NCBI GenBank assembly: GCA_002412925.1
Contig: DHVZ01000100.1
Coordinates: forward strand, 62,001 to 126,000
Direction: 5' to 3'
Source: Anaerolineales bacterium UBA5195
GTDB lineage: Bacteria > Chloroflexota > Anaerolineae > Anaerolineales > Villigracilaceae
DNA length: 64,000 nt
Shown: in pieces, positions 56,469 to 64,000 of the stretch
Layout of the letters: every line of letters begins with the position of its first letter
How positions within the stretch are numbered: the first letter of the stretch is position 1
Program-made: the position numbers and the translations under genes
Notes under the pieces: generated by a model
The model's input: only the letters and a program-made list of their open reading frames with translations
What the model was told of the DNA's origin: nothing
The model's database searches: none

Positions 56469-57851
56469 TTACTTCCCGTTCCCGTTATATTTTTTCAAGA
56501 CCATGCGCGTCTCGGTCCGTTTGACGCCCGCCACAGTGCGGATTTCCTCGATCAGGTTGTTAAGCGCCATCACATTTTCCACGTTGACAAAGGCGCTGAT
56601 GTCATAATCGCCGGTGATTTCGTAAACATTACTGACGTTGGTAAAACCGCGCAGGCGGCGCACCACCGAGGTAGTGTAGACATGCGACTCTACTTCCAGC
56701 ATCACCAGGGCATTGATGTCGTGCGGGATGACATCAATTTCACGCCCAGTGACGTGTTCAGCAATCTCGATGATGTCGGTATCGAAAAGCTGTTTGCGGT
56801 TATCGCCCAGGTTCTTGATGCGTGTCACAATCACTTCCAGTTCGGCGGGGCTGACCTCGATGCCGTACTCCTCCAACCGGGAGGCCACGGCGCTTTTGCC
56901 GGTGTACTTGTCGATGACGATTTTCCGTTCACGTCCGAGCAGCGCCGGGTTGAAGGGTTCGTAAGTCTGCGGGTCTTTGAGAATCCCATTCGTGTGCACC
57001 CCACTTTTGTGGGTAAAAGCGTTTTGCCCAGTAATAGGTTTGTTTGGGGCCATGAAAAACCCGGATACATTTTCGAGATAGGTGGAAATCGACATCAATG
57101 GCAGGACGTTGAACTTTGTCACCTCTTCAAGATTGTGGAACGCAACGATGGTTTCCGCCAAATCAGGGATGCCTGTCCGCTCCCCGAGGCCGTTGACCGT
57201 GGTATGGATGCAGTCCGCCCCGCCGCGGATGCCCGCCATCGCGTTGGCCAGCGCCAGGCCATAGTCGTTGTGGCAGTGCAAGTCGATTTTGCAGGGCAGC
57301 AGTCGTTCGCGCAGCGCGGAGACTCGTTCGTACATATCCTGCGGCTGCATGATCCCCAGCGTATCAGCAAAGCTGATACGGTCGGCCCCGGCTTCGATGG
57401 CGGCATTGCAAACCTGCACCAGGAACTCGAATTCGGTACGGGTGGCATCCTCAGGCGTGTAGCGCACTTTAAGTCCCAGGCTGCGGGCATAGGCGATGTG
57501 TTCGCGGATGATCTCCAGCGCCTGCGCCTGCGTTTTATGCAGCTTGGCATCCAAATGGATTTTGGAGGTAGCATAAAAAATGGCGACACGGTCTGCGCCA
57601 CAGGCCTTGGCTTTGTCGATGCTGCCACGCGAGGCAATCGAGTGCGCAATAATTTCCGCTTTCAACCCCAGCATGGAAATTCGTTCGATGGCCCTGAAGA
57701 TATTTGGCGAAACCGACGGGTCACCCGCCTCGATCATATCGACGCCGATTTGGTCAAGCAGCCGGGCGATTTCGAGTTTTTCATCGATGGTAAAGTTAAC
57801 ATAGGGCGTCTGTTCGCCCTCGCGCAGGGTGGTATCCAAAATTTCGAGCAT
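56469..57851 (-). CDS. hcs: Homocitrate synthase fused to a C-terminal RAM (Lrp-type) domain
   Basis: A 460-residue protein that makes homocitrate from 2-oxoglutarate and acetyl-CoA, the first step of lysine synthesis by the aminoadipate route. The DRE-TIM barrel is typical: LDTTLREGEQTPYVNF at 6-21, VRYTPEDATRTE, DLHCHNDYGLALANA (metal HxH) and GLGERTG. After the usual C-terminal part (to about 375), residues about 385-455 form an AsnC/Lrp RAM-type ligand-binding domain (TTSVVRRLRGFTNVSNVYEI, GDYDISAFV). It probably senses lysine for feedback inhibition. The first gene of the lysine operon, with AGGAG before the ATG. Confidence 0.9.
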   Translation of the reverse strand: MLEILDTTLREGEQTPYVNFTIDEKLEIARLLDQIGVDMIEAGDPSVSPNIFRAIERISMLGLKAEIIAHSIASRGSIDKAKACGADRVAIFYATSKIHLDAKLHKTQAQALEIIREHIAYARSLGLKVRYTPEDATRTEFEFLVQVCNAAIEAGADRISFADTLGIMQPQDMYERVSALRERLLPCKIDLHCHNDYGLALANAMAGIRGGADCIHTTVNGLGERTGIPDLAETIVAFHNLEEVTKFNVLPLMSISTYLENVSGFFMAPNKPITGQNAFTHKSGVHTNGILKDPQTYEPFNPALLGRERKIVIDKYTGKSAVASRLEEYGIEVSPAELEVIVTRIKNLGDNRKQLFDTDIIEIAEHVTGREIDVIPHDINALVMLEVESHVYTTSVVRRLRGFTNVSNVYEITGDYDISAFVNVENVMALNNLIEEIRTVAGVKRTETRMVLKKYNGNGK

Positions 57852-57871
57852 AAGTTCTCCTCTCAGGTAAC

Positions 57872-57903
57872 AAAAAACGCGCTCTCCGGTATCGGAGAGC
57901 GCG
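57872..57903 (-). terminator. Intrinsic terminator/attenuator before homocitrate synthase
   Basis: CGCGCTCTCCG pairs with CGGAGAGCGCG (11 bp, 4-nt loop), then six T on the minus strand. It lies 33 bp after the leader peptide stop and 20 bp before the homocitrate synthase ATG, whose ribosome site is just beyond it. Confidence 0.92.
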
Positions 57904-57936
57904 TCGGGTGACAGGTAGGTAGAATGAACTACAGCG

Positions 57937-58056
57937 TTATTCTGCTTGATCCCTGTTTAACCGAAGACCGCCCACAAATCCGACAACCGAAGCTGCGAAC
58001 GTGGGCCGGCGCTTAGCCTTGGCCTCAAAAACGATGGGAATCACAGGGGTTTTCAT
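57937..58056 (-). CDS. Lysine-operon leader peptide (39 aa, KAKRR)
   Basis: A 39-residue frame starting a few nt after the predicted transcription start. Residues 13-17 are Lys-Ala-Lys-Arg-Arg (AAG GCT AAG CGC CGG), followed by Pro-Thr. Just after them GCCCAC (58001-58006) can pair with GTGGGC (57970-57975), a candidate pause hairpin disturbed by a ribosome stalled on the Lys codons. A terminator follows. The promoter-to-ATG geometry and the RRP motif resemble the arginine leader. I could not trace a clear antiterminator pairing. Confidence 0.65.
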   Translation of the reverse strand: MKTPVIPIVFEAKAKRRPTFAASVVGFVGGLRLNRDQAE

Positions 58057-58066
58057 AATGGGCCGA

Positions 58067-58095
58067 TTTATACTTGTCTATATCTGTTTTGTCAA
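58067..58095 (-). promoter_or_regulatory. Lysine operon promoter
   Basis: TTGACA (58090-58095), 17-bp spacer, TATAAA (58067-58072) on the minus strand, a consensus sigma-70 layout. The leader ATG is 10 nt after the -10. Two ATAGGGACGA direct repeats (58101-58120) lie just upstream of the -35. Confidence 0.85.
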
Positions 58096-58142
58096 GTTAA
58101 ATAGGGACGAATAGGGACGAAAATTCAAAATTGCCAGCGGGG

Positions 58143-59483
58143 TCAGTAAATGGGCAAATACTTTTCCAGTTCCCAGCCTGTGACTTCCAGCCGGTAGTCT
58201 TCCCACTCCAAGCGTTTAGCGCTGATAAACCGATCAAAAGTGTGCGCCCCAAGGGCTTCCCGGATGACATCATCCTTTTCCATGGCATTCAGCGCCTGGT
58301 TCAAGGAGCCGGGCAAAATTGCGAGCGAGCCTTTGTTTTGGTTATCCAGAAGATAGATATTTTCTTCCGTTGCCTCTGGAGCCTGGAGTTCCCGACGAAT
58401 GCCATCCAGGCCGGCAGAGAGCATCACGGCAAAGGCCAGGTACGGATTGCAGCTTGGGTCAGGGTTGCGCAGCTCAATCCGAGTGGTTTCGTCTGAGGTG
58501 ACCCGCGGCACACGGATTAAAGCCGAGCGGTTAATCCGCGCCCAACTGATGTAAACCGGCGCTTCATAGCCTGCGACCAGGCGTTTGTAAGAGTTAACCA
58601 GTGGAGCCAGGATGGCACACATCCCAGACGCATGCGCAAGCTGACCGGCGATGAAGTGCTTGGCAATTTTGGATAAGCCATGCGCATCCCCCGGGTCAGC
58701 GAATGCATTTTTTCCTGTAGCGAGATATGCCAGGCTTTGGTGGACATGCATCCCACTGCCGTTGATACCACGGATGGGTTTGGGCAGGAAGGTGCAATAC
58801 AACCCGTTTTGCTGGGCAATAATCTTGAGCGCCACCCGCATGGTTACGGCGCTATCCGCGGTTGTCAGCGCGTCAGAATAACGGAAATCGATTTCCTGCT
58901 GACCATGCGCCCCTTCATGATGCATCGCCTCGACCCGGATGCCGAACGTTTCCAGCGTGGAAGCCATTTGACGCCGCAAACCGGCGGCCATATCGGAGGG
59001 AGCGTCGAAATAACTGGCGCTATCATGAGGAACTGGGGGGACCAGACCACCAGCAGCATTTGGCTTGAGCAGAAAAAATTCGAGTTCAGGGCCGGTATGA
59101 TAGCGAAAACCCATCTCTTCAGCCCGGGCAATCGCCCTTTTAAGGACAGCGCGCGGGTCACCTAAAAAGGGTTGACCATCAGGGGTATAAACATTGCAAA
59201 TCAGGCGCGCGGTTGCATCTTCGCCACTCAACCACGGCAGAATCGAAAAGGTGGAAGCATCTGGCCGCAGGTGCATGTCACTTTCTGCCACGCGGGCAAA
59301 GCCTTCAATCGATGAGCCATCAAACCAGATGCCTTTTCCCAGGGCTTCCGGCAATTCATGGACAGGGATGGAAACATTTTTGACAACACCCACTACATCG
59401 GTAAATTGCAAGTCAATGAATTTAATTCGGGATTGTTCTGCACGTGCAATCAGTTCGGCAATGGCCTCGGAAGAAATGTCCAT
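58143..59483 (-). CDS. glnA: Glutamine synthetase, type I
   Basis: A GSI enzyme of 446 residues making glutamine from glutamate, ammonia and ATP. KFIDLQFTDVVG, WFDGSSIEGFARV, GPELEFFLL, INGSGMHVHQSL and NPDPSCNPYLAFAVML are present. The length and the missing insertion fit the GSI-alpha class, which is regulated by feedback and not by adenylylation; that is knowledge of the family. It ends a minus-strand series starting at amt. The stop is 48 bp beyond the lysine promoter region. Confidence 0.95.
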   Translation of the reverse strand: MDISSEAIAELIARAEQSRIKFIDLQFTDVVGVVKNVSIPVHELPEALGKGIWFDGSSIEGFARVAESDMHLRPDASTFSILPWLSGEDATARLICNVYTPDGQPFLGDPRAVLKRAIARAEEMGFRYHTGPELEFFLLKPNAAGGLVPPVPHDSASYFDAPSDMAAGLRRQMASTLETFGIRVEAMHHEGAHGQQEIDFRYSDALTTADSAVTMRVALKIIAQQNGLYCTFLPKPIRGINGSGMHVHQSLAYLATGKNAFADPGDAHGLSKIAKHFIAGQLAHASGMCAILAPLVNSYKRLVAGYEAPVYISWARINRSALIRVPRVTSDETTRIELRNPDPSCNPYLAFAVMLSAGLDGIRRELQAPEATEENIYLLDNQNKGSLAILPGSLNQALNAMEKDDVIREALGAHTFDRFISAKRLEWEDYRLEVTGWELEKYLPIY

Positions 59484-59568
59484 GTCGCTACCCTTTGGGT
59501 CTGTTTTCAGTGCTTGAAAGTTGGGAGAATTTCCGATTTTTCAAGATATTTCGTGACCTGCTGATTAT

Positions 59569-60573
59569 TTAGCGCAAGGCTTGCAGCGTTAACGCCAGAG
59601 CCACAATCGCAACCATAATAACCAATGAGATGCCAATCGCTTTAAGCGCCTGTAACTGAAGCAATGATATGCTGCCAGCGGGTGTTGGGCTGCCAGCTTT
59701 TTCGAGAACGCTTAAATCCACTGTTTCGGGGTGATCCAAAGCGTTGATCAGTGCAGCCATGTCGGGGTAACGCTCTTCAGGGTTACGCGCCAGGCAATGG
59801 GCTACAGTCGCGGCTAATTCAACTGGAATCATCGAGTTGGCGCGATCGAGCCGGGGAGCAGTATGATTCAAATGCTGGGCCATGACGGCCAGATTCGTAT
59901 CGCCCGTGAAGGGTGTTTCTCCGGCCAGCATTTCGAAGAAAATGGTACCCAGCGCGTAAATATCGGTGCGCTGATCGCCGCGCTGGCCCTCGATCTGTTC
60001 GGGAGCCATGTAATCGGGGGTTCCCATTGTGGCACTCAGGTTGGAATAAGTAACCCTGTGAGAGCCTTTGGTCAGCGCCAGACCGAAATCCATGATGACT
60101 GGTTGACCTTCGGAAGTGATGAGAATGTTTTCCGGCTTGAGATCACGATGAATCACACGATTGGCATGGCAATAAGCCATCCCATCGGCAATTTCTCTGA
60201 TCAAGGGGAGCGCCTGCTCTGGGGGCAAAGGTCCGCCAGAATCCATCATAGCCCGTAATGACTGGCCGTTAACGAATTCTGTTACCAAATAGGGGATACG
60301 GTTGTACTTCCCAGAACCCAGCCCGCGTAAAATGGCGGGATGCTGAAGCGTATTAATCACTTCGAGTTCGCGCTGGAAGCGTTCATATTGGGCAGGGTCG
60401 CCAATCATGGACTGGTCGGGAATTTTAATGGCAACCTCGCAGCGCTTGACCATGTCAAAGGCCCGGTAAATATCGCTCATGCCTCCCTGGGCCAGGTGCG
60501 CCTGGATCTGGTATTGGTCAAATTGGTCGCCGACTTGTAACATCTTGTCGAAAATCATAGCAGGTTCGCCCAT
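59569..60573 (-). CDS. Ser/Thr protein kinase with C-terminal membrane anchor
   Basis: A Hanks-type kinase of 334 residues. The catalytic Lys is in CEVAIKIPD, the catalytic loop is VIHRDLKPENIL and the metal loop is IMDFGLALTK; MAPEQIEGQ and the terminal DxxxLG region (TDIYALGTIFFEML) complete the domain. After a short linker a helix near residues 308-331 anchors the C-terminus; no PASTA or other sensor domain follows. It pairs with the PP2C phosphatase 47 bp upstream. AAAGGA precedes the ATG. Confidence 0.92.
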   Translation of the reverse strand: MGEPAMIFDKMLQVGDQFDQYQIQAHLAQGGMSDIYRAFDMVKRCEVAIKIPDQSMIGDPAQYERFQRELEVINTLQHPAILRGLGSGKYNRIPYLVTEFVNGQSLRAMMDSGGPLPPEQALPLIREIADGMAYCHANRVIHRDLKPENILITSEGQPVIMDFGLALTKGSHRVTYSNLSATMGTPDYMAPEQIEGQRGDQRTDIYALGTIFFEMLAGETPFTGDTNLAVMAQHLNHTAPRLDRANSMIPVELAATVAHCLARNPEERYPDMAALINALDHPETVDLSVLEKAGSPTPAGSISLLQLQALKAIGISLVIMVAIVALALTLQALR

Positions 60574-60620
60574 AACGGTCCTTTGAACTGCAGAAAAGCG
60601 ACTCGCGCTGCTGGTTGCGG

Positions 60621-61445
60621 CTATTTGCGGAAAAAATTGAGCCAGCCGCGTTCTTTGCGAGGCTCTGCTTCAAAGGTCTGATAGCGAAATCCGCGCAGGT
60701 AAATGGCGATAACCGAGCAATTGTCATCCGTTTCGCGTGCAAGGGCCAGATCAATCAGGTTTTGAACCAGGTTGTGGACATCCCGGCTCTGGTCCGCTTG
60801 CGCGGCGAAATCCTGGTCAGCAAGACAGGCCCAGACTCCGTCGCTACACAGAATGACCCGATCCCCGACCTGAAGTTTGGTCTGGGTAATCTCAGGCTGG
60901 AGAAAGAGTTCCAGCCCAACGGCGTGGGTCAACACTGAGCGCTGGGCATGGGTGCGGGCTTGCTCCGGCGTAATCAACCGCGACCGAATCAGGTCGCCAA
61001 CCAGCGTATGGTCGCTGGTCAAGCAGGTGACCTGTCCATGGCGGATGAGATAAGCGCGGCTATCACCCACATGCAGGAGATAGAGAAAATCACCGATAAT
61101 GTAGGCCGCGGTGAGCGTGGTACCCATCTTGCCGCTGCCAAGCTGCTGGGAAGTTTTATAGACTTCGAAATTGACCACCTCGCTGGCTTTTTGCAAAGTT
61201 TTGGCGGGCGGCGAATCAGTTTCGCTGCTGCGGACAACTTTGAGCAGGTTTTGGATGGCCAGGCGACTGGCTAATTCTCCGTTGGCATAGCCGCCCATCC
61301 CATCGGCCACGGCGTGGAGGGAACCGGGAAAATTTGACGCGGAAGGACCTGGCAGGAGGATCACATCCTGGTTATCGGCGCGGACCGGGCCAGCGAGGCT
61401 CAACCCGGCGGATTCGAACTCGGCCAGCATGTATTGTTTCGCCAA
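60621..61445 (-). CDS. PP2C-family Ser/Thr protein phosphatase
   Basis: A metal-dependent phosphatase of 274 residues, likely opposing the kinase that follows. AGPVRADNQDVILL, VADGMGGYANGE and DRVILCSDGVWACL give the metal-binding Asp residues, and ALARETDDNCSVIAIYL is the closing motif. The likely start is TTG at 61443-61445 with AGGTGA 5 nt upstream; an ATG 15 nt later is the alternative. It begins at the stop of the permease gene (4-bp gap). Confidence 0.9.
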   Translation of the reverse strand: MAKQYMLAEFESAGLSLAGPVRADNQDVILLPGPSASNFPGSLHAVADGMGGYANGELASRLAIQNLLKVVRSSETDSPPAKTLQKASEVVNFEVYKTSQQLGSGKMGTTLTAAYIIGDFLYLLHVGDSRAYLIRHGQVTCLTSDHTLVGDLIRSRLITPEQARTHAQRSVLTHAVGLELFLQPEITQTKLQVGDRVILCSDGVWACLADQDFAAQADQSRDVHNLVQNLIDLALARETDDNCSVIAIYLRGFRYQTFEAEPRKERGWLNFFRK

Positions 61446-61449
61446 ATCA

Positions 61450-62898
61450 TCACCTGCGAATGAAATAGTAAATTACGTTAGTCAGCAGCCATAACCCGGC
61501 TACAGTTAGCGCAACCAGGCAGCCCCGGGCAATCACGCCGCCAGTGTTGAGGCCGAAAACCAGCGCCAGGACCGCTAAAGCCAGGTTTAACGCGATCCCG
61601 GCGACGGGGAGCAGGCCATGCCTGAGCCAGTGAAACCTTTCAGTTCCGGCGAAAGCAGCCAAGGTGAGTCCGCCAAGAATGGCGTACAGGAGAAAAGCGC
61701 CCAGGTTAGAGGCCAGGATAATCCCAATCAGAGCGGGCAAGCCTCCTAAAATTCCAATCGAACCAATGGTGGCCGAAACGAGGCTGAGAATGATGACGGT
61801 GTAATAGGGTGTGGCATATTTTGGGTGTAAAACGCCGAGCAAATCAGGCATTTCCGCATCGAGCGCCATTGAGAAGCTGATGCGGACGCCGTTGTTGGTG
61901 GCGGTCAGCATCGCGCCAAGCAGAGCGACAACCACGGTGAACCCAAGGACAAACATGAGCGCCAGTCCGTTGCCCTTGAGCAATTGGTCTCCAAGCTGCA
62001 AGGCGAGTTCACCGAGCGGGGCACGCGAGTTGGCTGCGTCGAGGCGGGAGTTGAAGGCCAGTTCGGCTGAAAAATAGACGAGCAGGTAAGCGAAGACGCC
62101 CTGGATGATTAAAGCCAGCACGGTGGCGTGGGGAATGTCACGTTTGGGGTTAGTAGTTGAGGCGCCGAGCGAGGTAACGGATTCGAAACCAACCATTAGC
62201 ATCATTGCCAGGGCGGCCTGGAAAAACAAGCCCCGGGGGGGAGCGGCGAAAATATCCGCCACTGCCGGGTGAGTCCATTCGGCGGCGGAAAGCTGGAGCG
62301 GGTTGATGACGCGAAAGAGAATCCCCAGGAGGCTAAAAACTGTCAACGTGGTAAGTTGGAGGGTATTCAGGACAATGCTCGAGGTGGTGGTGCCAGTGAT
62401 TCCGCGCAATGCCAGGAAGCCAATAAAAGCGGAAAAAGCTGCGGCTAATAGAATCTGCCCAAAGGGAGTGGGCTGGTAGCCCATCTGGCGCAGCAAATAG
62501 TCGGCCAAAATGCCCAGAAAAGCGACCATCACGCCGGGGTAAACCCAGTAATATAAATGTGCGGCCCAACCGGTGGCAAATTTGGCAAAACGCGCCAGCC
62601 GGGTATCGAGGGGATGATTGCGGTCACGAAAAACCTGCTCGGCGAAGTGATAGGCGCTGCGAAACCCGGCTTCTGGATAGCGGCGGGCCAGTTCGCCAAA
62701 AGAAAGTGCGGTCAGCAGCGCGGTGACCAGGGCGGCTAAAACCCCCAGCCAAATGCCGCCCAGGCCATTCGCTGCGCCAGAGACCTGGGCCTGGTAAAGC
62801 AGCCAGGCAAAAGCGCCCGGCGCGACCAGCGCCATGGCATGGAGGGTGACCCCGGTCAGCCCCAGAGTTTTGCGTGGAGGTTGGGTGGGGTGGGTCAT
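61450..62898 (-). CDS. APC family amino-acid permease
   Basis: A secondary transporter of 482 residues with about twelve helices. The first helix motif TLHAMALVAPGAFAWLLY and the helix 6 unwound region (MLMVGFESVTSLGAST) are typical of the APC superfamily. The substrate is probably an amino acid or polyamine. It overlaps the upstream small membrane protein by 4 bp and is followed within 4 bp by the phosphatase, so the three are co-translated. Confidence 0.88.
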   Translation of the reverse strand: MTHPTQPPRKTLGLTGVTLHAMALVAPGAFAWLLYQAQVSGAANGLGGIWLGVLAALVTALLTALSFGELARRYPEAGFRSAYHFAEQVFRDRNHPLDTRLARFAKFATGWAAHLYYWVYPGVMVAFLGILADYLLRQMGYQPTPFGQILLAAAFSAFIGFLALRGITGTTTSSIVLNTLQLTTLTVFSLLGILFRVINPLQLSAAEWTHPAVADIFAAPPRGLFFQAALAMMLMVGFESVTSLGASTTNPKRDIPHATVLALIIQGVFAYLLVYFSAELAFNSRLDAANSRAPLGELALQLGDQLLKGNGLALMFVLGFTVVVALLGAMLTATNNGVRISFSMALDAEMPDLLGVLHPKYATPYYTVIILSLVSATIGSIGILGGLPALIGIILASNLGAFLLYAILGGLTLAAFAGTERFHWLRHGLLPVAGIALNLALAVLALVFGLNTGGVIARGCLVALTVAGLWLLTNVIYYFIRR

Positions 62899-63125
62899 TT
62901 CTTTTCCTCTTCAGGTGATTTCAGCCAGCTTTCGAATTTCTCAAGAAATAAGACCAGCGGCCAGAGCAAAACGATACTGCCAGCTTTGACCAAAAACTGC
63001 AACCATTCCAGCCGGGTCTGGCCGCGCAGGTTGGTTTCGGTCAGCAAAATTCTGGCGGTCGTGGCGCCCATGCCAAGATAGATCAGCACGGCGGGGGAGA
63101 ATGGGACAGCGGCTTCTGAGTGCAT
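62895..63125 (-). CDS. Small membrane protein, unknown
   Basis: A 76-residue protein with two hydrophobic segments (about 10-30 and 44-62) and a charged C-terminal tail. No family recognised. It has AGGAAAAC before the ATG and overlaps the APC gene by 4 bp, so it may be a small accessory subunit of the permease. Confidence 0.7.
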   Translation of the reverse strand: MHSEAAVPFSPAVLIYLGMGATTARILLTETNLRGQTRLEWLQFLVKAGSIVLLWPLVLFLEKFESWLKSPEEEKK

Positions 63126-63174
63126 GTGGTTTTCCTAGGGATCGTTCTCTTCTGAGGCATCGAAAGTAATCATG

Positions 63175-63210
63175 GAGCAGGGTAACCGCTGGGCTGCAGT
63201 TACCCTGCTC
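63175..63210. terminator. Hairpin after amt
   Basis: GAGCAGGGTAAC (63175-63186) pairs exactly with 63199-63210 around a 12-nt loop, 16 bp after the amt stop. There is no T-run on the minus strand, so it may be a weak terminator or a stabiliser. Confidence 0.55.
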
Positions 63211-63225
63211 GGGCACGCGAATGGA

Positions 63226-64000
63226 TTAGTCCGCGGCAGCTGGGCTGCCGACCACATCCTGCGGGTAAGCCTCGACGCCATGCTCTTCCACATCGAGGCC
63301 TTTGATTTCCTCTTCGCGGGAAACGCGCAAACCGAAGACACCCCTGAGCAGGCCGTAGAACAGGGCGCCGCCGGTCAGCACGCACCAGGCACCCACCGTG
63401 AGCACGCCAACCATTTGGGCCAGGAATTGGGCGCTGTTGCCAGCCACAAGGCCGGTGACGCCGTTTTCGGTGGCAAAGAGACCGACAGCCAGTGTGCCCC
63501 AGATGCCGTTCATCAGGTGAACGGGAACTGCCGAAACGGGATCGTCAATCTTGAGTTTTTCGAGCAGCAACGCGCCGTAGACCACGATCACGCCGCCAGT
63601 GGCGCCAATCAGGATGGAGTAACCGGGGGTGACAAAGGCGCAGGGAGCGGTGATGGCAACCAGGCCGGCCAGAACGCCGTTCAAGGCGGTGCCCAGGTCA
63701 GGTTTTTTGCTAACAAAGAGCCAGCTCAGGATTATGGCAACCAGACCACCCGCCGCGGCGGCCAGGTTGGTATTGACTGCCACGAGGGCAACTACATCGG
63801 CATTCGCACCGTCAATGGCAAGTTGGCTGCCGGGGTTGAAACCGAACCAACCCAGCCAGAGGATAAAGACGCCCAAAACTGCAAAGGGAATCGAGTGACC
63901 GGGGATGGCAACCGGTCGACCGTCTTTGGTGAAACGGCCCAAGCGCGGTCCAAGCGCCATGGCGCCAATCAAGGCGAGCCAGCCGCCCACACTGTGAACA
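63226..64000 (-). CDS. amt: Ammonium transporter Amt, C-terminal part (cut by window edge)
   Basis: The C-terminal 257 residues of an Amt/MEP/Rh channel; the start lies to the right of the window. WFGFNPGS and VNTNLAAAAGG mark the central helices, AITAPCAFV and ATGGVIVV follow, and the HLMNGIWGTLAVGLFA motif holds the second pore histidine. The cytoplasmic tail (LRVSREEEIKGLDVEEHG) is the usual PII-interaction region with the EHG motif. Together with glnA it marks this end of the window as a nitrogen-acquisition region. Confidence 0.93.
   Translation of the reverse strand, partial: VHSVGGWLALIGAMALGPRLGRFTKDGRPVAIPGHSIPFAVLGVFILWLGWFGFNPGSQLAIDGANADVVALVAVNTNLAAAAGGLVAIILSWLFVSKKPDLGTALNGVLAGLVAITAPCAFVTPGYSILIGATGGVIVVYGALLLEKLKIDDPVSAVPVHLMNGIWGTLAVGLFATENGVTGLVAGNSAQFLAQMVGVLTVGAWCVLTGGALFYGLLRGVFGLRVSREEEIKGLDVEEHGVEAYPQDVVGSPAAAD

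Noticed and set aside
57852..58100. A lysine riboswitch before homocitrate synthase
   Set aside because: The leader is too short for the lysine aptamer and lacks its conserved core; leader peptide attenuation fits better.

Overview
The window looks like a chromosomal segment of a Chloroflexota bacterium, most likely of the Anaerolineae. The reasons are the LysW carrier-protein route for lysine and arginine, the proline/threonine-rich lipoproteins, a CarH-type B12 photoreceptor beside carotenoid genes, DUF1475 and DUF1295 membrane proteins, and abundant small palindromic and micro-repeats. No 16S rRNA or tRNA was seen, so the taxonomy is inferred.

Region 1 (1-9.2 kb) is a light and photo-oxidative stress block. 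On the minus strand crtI is followed by a DUF1295 protein, a MerR/B12 regulator with the CarH W-x9-EH signature, a TspO-like protein, DegV, DUF1475, a peroxiredoxin-like protein with an in-frame UGA (a probable selenoprotein), an SDR, a Rieske protein and an MFS transporter. crtB diverges from crtI; both promoters are consensus-like and carry 11-bp spaced repeats over or next to the -35 box.

Region 2 (9.3-24.1 kb) is accessory: two tandem lipase-like hydrolases, a MalY/PatB C-S lyase, a transglutaminase-like protein, a small P-loop kinase, two tandem methyltransferases, three surface lipoproteins, a PLP enzyme, an SDR, an orphan MazF-like toxin and a UbiA gene with an amber codon before its last helix. 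Two related, terminator-ended structured RNAs lie on the minus strand around one lipoprotein gene.

Region 3 (24.1-38.8 kb) is one plus-strand sugar locus: DeoR regulator, amidohydrolase, AgaS-like SIS protein, sugar ABC transporter, two secreted GH114/TM1410-type lipoproteins, GH4, tagatose-bisphosphate aldolase (LacD type), GH127, PfkB kinase and a GatZ/KbaZ protein. It fits scavenging of an alpha-1,4-galactosamine polymer (Pel or galactosaminogalactan type), with GalN entering through tagatose phosphates.

Region 4 (38.8-58.1 kb, minus strand) holds amino-acid biosynthesis in two operons. Operon 1 is argG-argH-lysW-argX-lysY-lysZ-carA-carB-lysJ-lysK. Operon 2 is homocitrate synthase (with a fused RAM domain), homoaconitase large and small subunits, homoisocitrate dehydrogenase and a second LysX-type ligase. 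Each operon begins with a near-leaderless leader peptide followed by an intrinsic terminator: the arginine operon's peptide contains RIRR and the lysine operon's contains KAKRR. This suggests ribosome-mediated attenuation matched to the end product. Intergenic gaps here are filled with repeat elements, and several repeats have entered coding sequence (lysK, carA, carB, argH).

Region 5 (58.1-64 kb, minus strand) is nitrogen and signalling: Amt (cut by the window edge), a small membrane protein, an APC permease, a PP2C phosphatase, a Ser/Thr kinase and glutamine synthetase.
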